Source: JBDTVS01 sp040007095 | GTDB lineage: Bacteria; Acidobacteriota; Vicinamibacteria; Vicinamibacterales; CAVVIG01 | DNA length: 9,234 bases | NCBI GenBank assembly: GCA_040007095.1 | Contig: JBDTVS010000035.1 | Location: forward strand, 1-9,234 | Reading direction: 5' to 3' | Shown here: piece after piece, positions 5,375 through 9,234 of the stretch | Numbering within the stretch: the first letter of the stretch is position 1 | Layout: each line of letters starts with the position of its first letter | Notes under the pieces: model-generated | The model's database searches: none | Told to the model about the DNA's origin: nothing | The model's input: only the letters and a program-made list of their open reading frames with translations | Translations under genes and position numbers: made by a program

Positions 5375-6685
5375 TCAGGCTGACGCGTGATCTTCCCCGT
5401 TCAGCAGAATGTGGCCACCTTCTTCTCTCACGCCAATCGGCCGCAGCCTCAGTGATTTCGAGCGGCACCGTCCGCTGCCGAGGTCGAAGGCGACACCACA
5501 ACCCGGACAATACAGCGCGATGCCGTCGATGGCGCCGTCGGACAGATCCACGCCGTTGTGTGGGCAGGCAGTCGGGAAGGCGTGTAGCACGCCACCCGCA
5601 CGAACGATCAAGACGCGCTGATCCGTCAGTTCTGCCACAAGACGCTGTCCATCCGGCACGAGAGCCGAGGGGCCGATCATCACCGCTGCGACAGACGAGG
5701 GAGTTACCGCGACGGTCGCGTGAGGACGTGGCGGCGGTCGAATCGGCGACGACACGCGGGGCGGCGCCAGATGGTCCTCGCGCTTGAGGTGCAGGACCTC
5801 GCCGAATGCATTCGCCTCGATGGCACTGGCGCGGCGCCAGAATTCGCGCGCGTAGAAGCAGGCCGGATCGAACCTGGGCTCCTTGATGTTCAACCGTATC
5901 GATAGGGCCACGCGGGTGTCATCGGTGACGTTGAGATGCGTGCCATGGAGCACTTCGGGATCGAACACGAGCATCTCGCCCGCTGCCAACGGAGCGAACG
6001 TGGGTTTCGGTAGTAGATAGCCACTCCGGAGGTAGCCCGAACGCGGATCGCACGAAAGCTCCACCTCGTCGAGTTCCGGGTAGAGAACCATGCCGGCCTC
6101 CGCCGGGACCGTGGAGATGGCCCACCAGATGTTGATGCCGTCCTTGGAGTGACCGTTCCAGCTGTCGCGATGAGGTCCGTGTGCCCAGGCTGCGGCCGGG
6201 TGGCCGTTGTGATAGCCCCTGGGATCGAAGACGGGGTCGACCACTCGCCGAGCCATCGCCAGCTGACGCATCGTTGGACTGACGCGCCCTATCCCTGGGT
6301 TTTCCGCCGACGCGTCCGCGCGGCGCGCGACATCGTAGGGAAAATTGACGCGCAAGATGAGATAGTCGTCGACGTAGAACTCGTGGCGCCACCCGAGCAC
6401 CGTACGGGCGACGCGGATCGCCAGCCGCAACAGATCATGCCGCAGCGTTTCGACCACGTGCTCGCGCAAGAGGGCGACGTCGCGTGCATCGATGACGGTA
6501 TGGAGCTTCTCGACCCCTTCGGACTCGATCGTTCGCGCCGCTTGGCGGCCGGCGATCGCGTCGACGCTCTTCACGATCTCTTCGACGACGCGACCGCGCC
6601 AGTCGATGGACGTGTCGACGTCGCCGGCGCGCCTGCGAAGGAACGTGCCGCGCAACCGGGCGCGCTGCTCGACGGCCTGGCCCAT
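5375..6685 (-). CDS. PhyH-like 2OG oxygenase fused to Rieske-type domain
   Basis: A 436-residue fusion protein. Residues about 60-300 form a phytanoyl-CoA-dioxygenase-like Fe(II)/2-oxoglutarate oxygenase: His172 and Asp174 in GPHRDSWNG are the HxD iron ligands, His247 or His250 in LHGTHLN is the distal His, and Arg258 or Arg264 (RVALSIRLN) could bind 2-oxoglutarate. A Pro-rich linker (about 303-325) leads to a Rieske ferredoxin-like domain (about 333-432) with Cys374-x-His376 and, 16 residues on, Cys393-P-G-Cys396. Canonical Rieske proteins have His at the last position, so this cluster would be 3Cys-1His. Rieske domains normally feed electrons to other catalytic folds; with a 2OG enzyme the role is open (iron reduction, electron supply or structure). 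The neighbours suggest a sugar or glycan substrate. Start ATG 6685 follows AGGAGAG at 5 nt; the open frame runs 46 codons further up but overlaps the previous gene. SGYLRSGYL (216-224) is a small tandem repeat. Confidence 0.85.
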   Translation of the reverse strand: MGQAVEQRARLRGTFLRRRAGDVDTSIDWRGRVVEEIVKSVDAIAGRQAARTIESEGVEKLHTVIDARDVALLREHVVETLRHDLLRLAIRVARTVLGWRHEFYVDDYLILRVNFPYDVARRADASAENPGIGRVSPTMRQLAMARRVVDPVFDPRGYHNGHPAAAWAHGPHRDSWNGHSKDGINIWWAISTVPAEAGMVLYPELDEVELSCDPRSGYLRSGYLLPKPTFAPLAAGEMLVFDPEVLHGTHLNVTDDTRVALSIRLNIKEPRFDPACFYAREFWRRASAIEANAFGEVLHLKREDHLAPPRVSSPIRPPPRPHATVAVTPSSVAAVMIGPSALVPDGQRLVAELTDQRVLIVRAGGVLHAFPTACPHNGVDLSDGAIDGIALYCPGCGVAFDLGSGRCRSKSLRLRPIGVREEGGHILLNGEDHASA

Positions 6686-6690
6686 GACGT

Positions 6691-6697
6691 CTCTCCT
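6691..6697 (-). promoter_or_regulatory. Ribosome binding site deciding the oxygenase start
   Basis: AGGAGAG on the - strand, 5 nt before ATG 6685, overlaps the TAG stop of the pyruvyl transferase gene. It fixes the start and implies coupled translation. Confidence 0.75.
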
Positions 6698-7748
6698 ACG
6701 GCCTCGGTTGTGCGACGGCGGTCGCAAACCGCCGCAAGCCCGCGATGGTGATCTCACGCAGTCCGGCAATGGTTTCCGCGCTTTGGCAACGCAATCCCTG
6801 ATATCGCTCGATCTGCCGGGCACGGGTCATCACGGCGTCGACGACGCAGGTGTCCCGGGTCATGTCGATGTCCCATTCGCCCATGCCGGCGGTCGCCACC
6901 GCCGCTCGGCCGCGCTCGTCATAGGAAAGATGGATCGACGGGGTCCCAAACGCCAGGCAGGGCAGGAACGCGTGCAGGCGGTACGACACGCTGAGGCGGC
7001 ACCGGCGCAGGGCATCGATATAGCGCTCCACGTCATCGAAATAGATCGACGCCGCGTCCGTAAACGCCGCCGCGAATTCGAGATCGGCGTAGTCGTGACA
7101 GGCGAGGACGATCGGCCCACCGAACGCCGCCTGCAGGGCCGCGATCAGGCCGCGCACATCGTCAGCCACACGACGCTGGAGCGGTGGAGAAATACTCATG
7201 CGGTCGGGGTGGCGCACCGAGATCATCACGCGATCGCCAGCGGTCCAGCCAGCAGGATTCGGCGGCATGAACAGGGTGGGGCAGCCGCCTACTTCGACGC
7301 TGGGGATCGCCAACTCACGTAAGATCTCCTGAGTGCCGTGGTCCCGCACCAACGTCAGCACCGAGCACTCAACCAGTCGGCGAATCACGTGCGGAGGCAT
7401 CGCATCGGTGCGATGCACGAGCGAGCCATCGCGGCCGTAGATCCTCCCGTGCGCCAGTCCCAGGAGGAGCATCGGGCGCCGAAGCGCACCGAGCGCGTGC
7501 TCGTCGACGGTCAGCTGTCCGTTCTCGAAGAGGTTGCCTCCGCCGATGACGACGCCGTCGGCCAGGCGGTTGATATCGTAGATCTGACGAGCCGTGAGGC
7601 CTCCCTCCTGAGGACCGGCGAGCGCCGGGATGTTGACGATGGAGGTCTCGGCGCCAAAGACGGCGACGAGCAGATCGGTCGTGGCCCGGTTGATGATGTC
7701 GTTGCCGATATTGCGGGTAGCCGGCCGCAGGCAAAACAATGTCGTCAT
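6696..7748 (-). CDS. Polysaccharide pyruvyl transferase family protein
   Basis: A 350-residue protein of the polysaccharide pyruvyl transferase family (CsaB/WcaK-like, PF04230), which uses phosphoenolpyruvate to put ketal pyruvate on sugars of surface polymers. Family marks in order: the N-terminal NIGNDIINRATTDLL (residues 13-27); VVIGGGNLFENG (66-77), the glycine-rich loop after the first strands; LVRDHGTQEILRELAI (133-148), matching the usual RDxxSxxxL region; and RLHAFLPCLAFGTPSIHLSYD (257-277), the highly conserved C-terminal RxHA...A...G.P motif. Length is normal. The start ATG overlaps the stop of the glycosyltransferase gene by 4 nt (ATGA) and has GGAG 7 nt upstream, so the two are one operon. 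Some family members act differently (for example in bacillithiol-unrelated or colanic acid pathways), so the exact acceptor is unknown; a negatively charged pyruvyl group on the exported polysaccharide is the simplest reading. Confidence 0.88.
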   Translation of the reverse strand: MTTLFCLRPATRNIGNDIINRATTDLLVAVFGAETSIVNIPALAGPQEGGLTARQIYDINRLADGVVIGGGNLFENGQLTVDEHALGALRRPMLLLGLAHGRIYGRDGSLVHRTDAMPPHVIRRLVECSVLTLVRDHGTQEILRELAIPSVEVGGCPTLFMPPNPAGWTAGDRVMISVRHPDRMSISPPLQRRVADDVRGLIAALQAAFGGPIVLACHDYADLEFAAAFTDAASIYFDDVERYIDALRRCRLSVSYRLHAFLPCLAFGTPSIHLSYDERGRAAVATAGMGEWDIDMTRDTCVVDAVMTRARQIERYQGLRCQSAETIAGLREITIAGLRRFATAVAQPRP

Positions 7749-8803
7749 GAAGGGGCTCCGACAGCAACACGCGAAGAGTCGTCAACGGTCCATTCCGGCA
7801 GGGCTTCATCGCGCAAGCCCCAGTCGTCCGCGTTGGTGATTAACGCGTCGCCGGTGCGACGGCATTCCAGATAGCGGGCGTACCAAGGCCTCCAATCCGT
7901 GGCCGGCCAACGGCTCGCGGCGGCGCGGTCGTGAAGTTGGTGGAACAGGCGAGCTGGAGGACGCAGAATGACCTGCTCAAGACCTGCGCTGGCGGCCGTC
8001 CAGCACATGAGTGAGTCGCCGTGTCCGCGAGTCGGCAGCTCCGTGTAGCCCCGCAGGTCGTGCCACCGGTCGCGATGCATCAGGAAGAATTCACCCGAGC
8101 CGTTACGATGAAGGCCATCGGCCGGAATGATCAATCGATCCGCACCGAACGCGTCGGTGCGTCCCAGGTAGGTCGGTTGGTGAAGGTGACGCTGGTACTC
8201 CTGCAGCACAGCCTGGTGACGTCGCCTGATCTCGGGCCATGCGAGCGGGTGCCACGTCCGGCATTCCCGTATCGAACCGTAATACGTATGGACGGTCACG
8301 TCCTGACACCTGCAGAGGGCGAGTTGGCAGAGGGGCGGCCAACCGGCCGGCAAGTCATGGCTCAGATCGCGCCGGTCGATCCGGTAAAACGTGCGCTCCG
8401 AAAGTGGTGCATGGGCGAGGAGCTGGATCAAGCGGCCGTTGGGGACGACGTCGGCGCCGGTGACCAGGATGAACGTTCCTCGCGCACGACGCACACCGAC
8501 ATTCCTGGCCCTCGTGTTCATGAAGGGCACGTGCTGCGCGTTCGGCAGCCGGTCGTGCACCGCGGCCGGGACGTCGATGAAGCGCACGGTGACCGGGCCG
8601 AGTGATTTCGGCCACGACAGCAACTCGCGAAATCGCGGTGCGTCCTTGACCGGATTCCACTCCACCACGACAATCTCGCAGCCAAGCGCATGCCGGCGCG
8701 CGAGCGAAACGAAAGCGTTGAAGAAGATCTGCGCACGATGCAGGAGGCCACCGCCATAGGCAGGGTCCCGCACGGGCACGACAACGCTCAGTCGGGGTCT
8801 CAT
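7745..8803 (-). CDS. GT2-like glycosyltransferase
   Basis: A 352-residue GT-A-fold glycosyltransferase, probably family 2-like. It opens with RLSVVVPVRDP (residues 4-13), the typical first strand and nucleotide-binding turn. EIVVVEWNP follows (43-51), then NTRARNVGVRRARGTFILVTGADVVPN (96-122), in which GAD (116-118) sits where the DxD-like metal site is expected. The C-terminal acceptor part has the usual MHRDRWHDLRGY (242-253) and GHGDSLMCW (260-268), and NADDWGL near the end (324-330). No membrane segment is seen, so it acts on the cytoplasmic side. It is the first gene of the - strand run and overlaps the pyruvyl transferase gene by 4 nt. The frame begins at TTG 8809, but ATG 8803 gives the standard family N-terminus and is preferred; the binding site upstream is weak either way. 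Donor and acceptor sugars cannot be read from the sequence. Confidence 0.85.
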   Translation of the reverse strand: MRPRLSVVVPVRDPAYGGGLLHRAQIFFNAFVSLARRHALGCEIVVVEWNPVKDAPRFRELLSWPKSLGPVTVRFIDVPAAVHDRLPNAQHVPFMNTRARNVGVRRARGTFILVTGADVVPNGRLIQLLAHAPLSERTFYRIDRRDLSHDLPAGWPPLCQLALCRCQDVTVHTYYGSIRECRTWHPLAWPEIRRRHQAVLQEYQRHLHQPTYLGRTDAFGADRLIIPADGLHRNGSGEFFLMHRDRWHDLRGYTELPTRGHGDSLMCWTAASAGLEQVILRPPARLFHQLHDRAAASRWPATDWRPWYARYLECRRTGDALITNADDWGLRDEALPEWTVDDSSRVAVGAPS

Positions 8804-8875
8804 CCGCAAGGAACGCGCTGGTCGTCACGAACGCCGAGAAACGCGTGAGCAGGAAGTCTAATTCAAACGGATCGT

Positions 8876-8900
8876 CCTTTTGCACGGTTCTGCGAAAAGG
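8876..8900. repeat. Inverted repeat upstream of the glycan operon
   Basis: CCTTTTGC and GCGAAAAGG face each other across 8 nt, with one unpaired G in the right arm. It lies about 75-100 nt upstream of the glycosyltransferase start and just left of the + strand GT4-like scraps. It could be an operator shared by two divergent units, or chance. Confidence 0.25.
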
Positions 8901-8939
8901 TCGTCCCGAGGCAGGTATGCTCGACCCGTGCACTGGTGT

Positions 8940-9140
8940 ATGACGATGTTCATCATCAACACCGCAGGCGCGTTTTCGATCCGCCACGCAGATCGTCGTC
9001 GATCGGATCGCGCGCGGGCTCAATCGGGGGCATCGTCCGATCGTGTTCGCCTCCTCTATCGGCGGCGGGCCGACCGAGGGCTGCGGCATTTGCGGTGGTG
9101 GACCGGATCAACCAGATCGGCCCGGACGCCGGCATCCGCT
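8940..9140 (+). pseudogene. Decayed GT4-like glycosyltransferase N-terminus
   Basis: Pieces in three + frames line up in order with the start of a GT4-type glycosyltransferase. Frame 3 from ATG 8940 gives MTMFIINTAGAF, like the first strand. Frame 1 from 8986 gives TQIVVDRIARGLN-RGHRPIVFASSIGGGP, like the helix and second strand of the usual GGxExVVxxLAxxLxxRGHxVxVxT pattern. Frame 2 further on gives VVDRINQIGPDAGI before a stop at 9140. At least one shift near 8980 and another between about 9060 and 9090 are needed. It would be divergent to the - strand glycan operon. The resemblance is by eye only and each piece is short. Confidence 0.3.
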
Positions 9141-9234
9141 GACCGGCAGGACAACATCACAATCGGGGTAGGCGATGTGTCGGGAGTGAGTCGACCTGAG
9201 CGGATCGCGCCCCAGCTAGTGTCGTGTCTCAGAA

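Larger units (their letters stand above)
8804..9234. other. Upstream region of the glycan genes, no intact gene
   Basis: These 431 nt hold no complete reading frame with family resemblance. They must contain the promoter of the leftward glycan operon, though no clear -35/-10 or sigma-54 site is seen on the - strand. A - strand frame at about 8799-8879 (DPFELDFLLTRFSAF) looks protein-like but runs out of frame into the glycosyltransferase start, so it may be the remnant of a gene that once preceded it. The + strand scraps from 8940 are listed separately. Confidence 0.5.

Noticed and set aside
4604..5383. + strand open frame of 259 codons opposite the methyltransferase
   Set aside because: It is antisense to a clearly recognised methyltransferase gene and shows no family motifs; such shadows are common in high-GC DNA.
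5761..5844. Direct repeat GCGGCGCCAGA at two places
   Set aside because: It is short, inside coding sequence and in keeping with local GC-rich codon use; no mobile or regulatory structure.
6149..7322. + strand open frames opposite the oxygenase and pyruvyl transferase
   Set aside because: They are antisense shadows of well-supported genes, with no binding sites or motifs.
8355..9089. Long - strand open frame of 244 codons
   Set aside because: It overlaps the glycosyltransferase gene in another frame; the overlapping part has no family features. Only the short part before 8803 is mentioned as a possible remnant.
9205..9234. GTGTCGTGTCTCAGAA at the right edge as a possible insertion-sequence end
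   Set aside because: There is no second inverted repeat, target duplication or transposase in the window, so it cannot be supported.

Overview
The window is high-GC bacterial DNA. An outer-membrane polysaccharide export-type (SLBB) protein points to a Gram-negative cell. The mix of HD-type response regulators, hybrid kinases and exopolysaccharide genes would fit Acidobacteriota or a similar soil or freshwater lineage, but this is inference; nothing here fixes the taxon.

Left third (1-3172, + strand): a run of two-component signalling genes, several of them broken. It opens with the C-terminal end of an HD-domain response regulator (2-448). A stretch of unclear scraps follows (449-662). Next comes a hybrid histidine kinase whose core is damaged: the H-box with its phosphoacceptor His is absent, and two single-base losses shift the frame. 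Its C-terminal half (receiver, receiver, Hpt) is one intact frame (1240-2553). A single-domain CheY-like regulator is coupled to it by a 1-nt TGATG overlap (2553-2948). Just beyond lies a scrap of another kinase ATPase domain (about 3113-3172), directly against the end of the glycan genes.

Right two thirds (3175-8803, - strand): a surface-glycan locus. In transcription order, a GT2-like glycosyltransferase overlaps a polysaccharide pyruvyl transferase by 4 nt. The next gene, 10 nt further on, encodes an unusual fusion of a phytanoyl-CoA-dioxygenase-like Fe(II)/2-oxoglutarate oxygenase with a Rieske-type domain. After 189 nt comes a TylF/MycF-type sugar O-methyltransferase, and after another 505 nt a short two-SLBB-domain protein with a signal peptide. 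Together they look like a set that builds, decorates (pyruvyl, methyl, oxidation) and exports a polysaccharide. The 505-nt gap holds a near-consensus sigma-54 promoter pointing rightward with no gene in front of it, and a palindrome upstream of it.

Right end (8804-9234): no intact gene. Pieces in shifting + frames resemble the N-terminus of a decayed GT4-type glycosyltransferase.

The most notable item is the oxygenase-Rieske fusion. Its Rieske motif reads CxH...CxxC, with Cys where the second His ligand should be.
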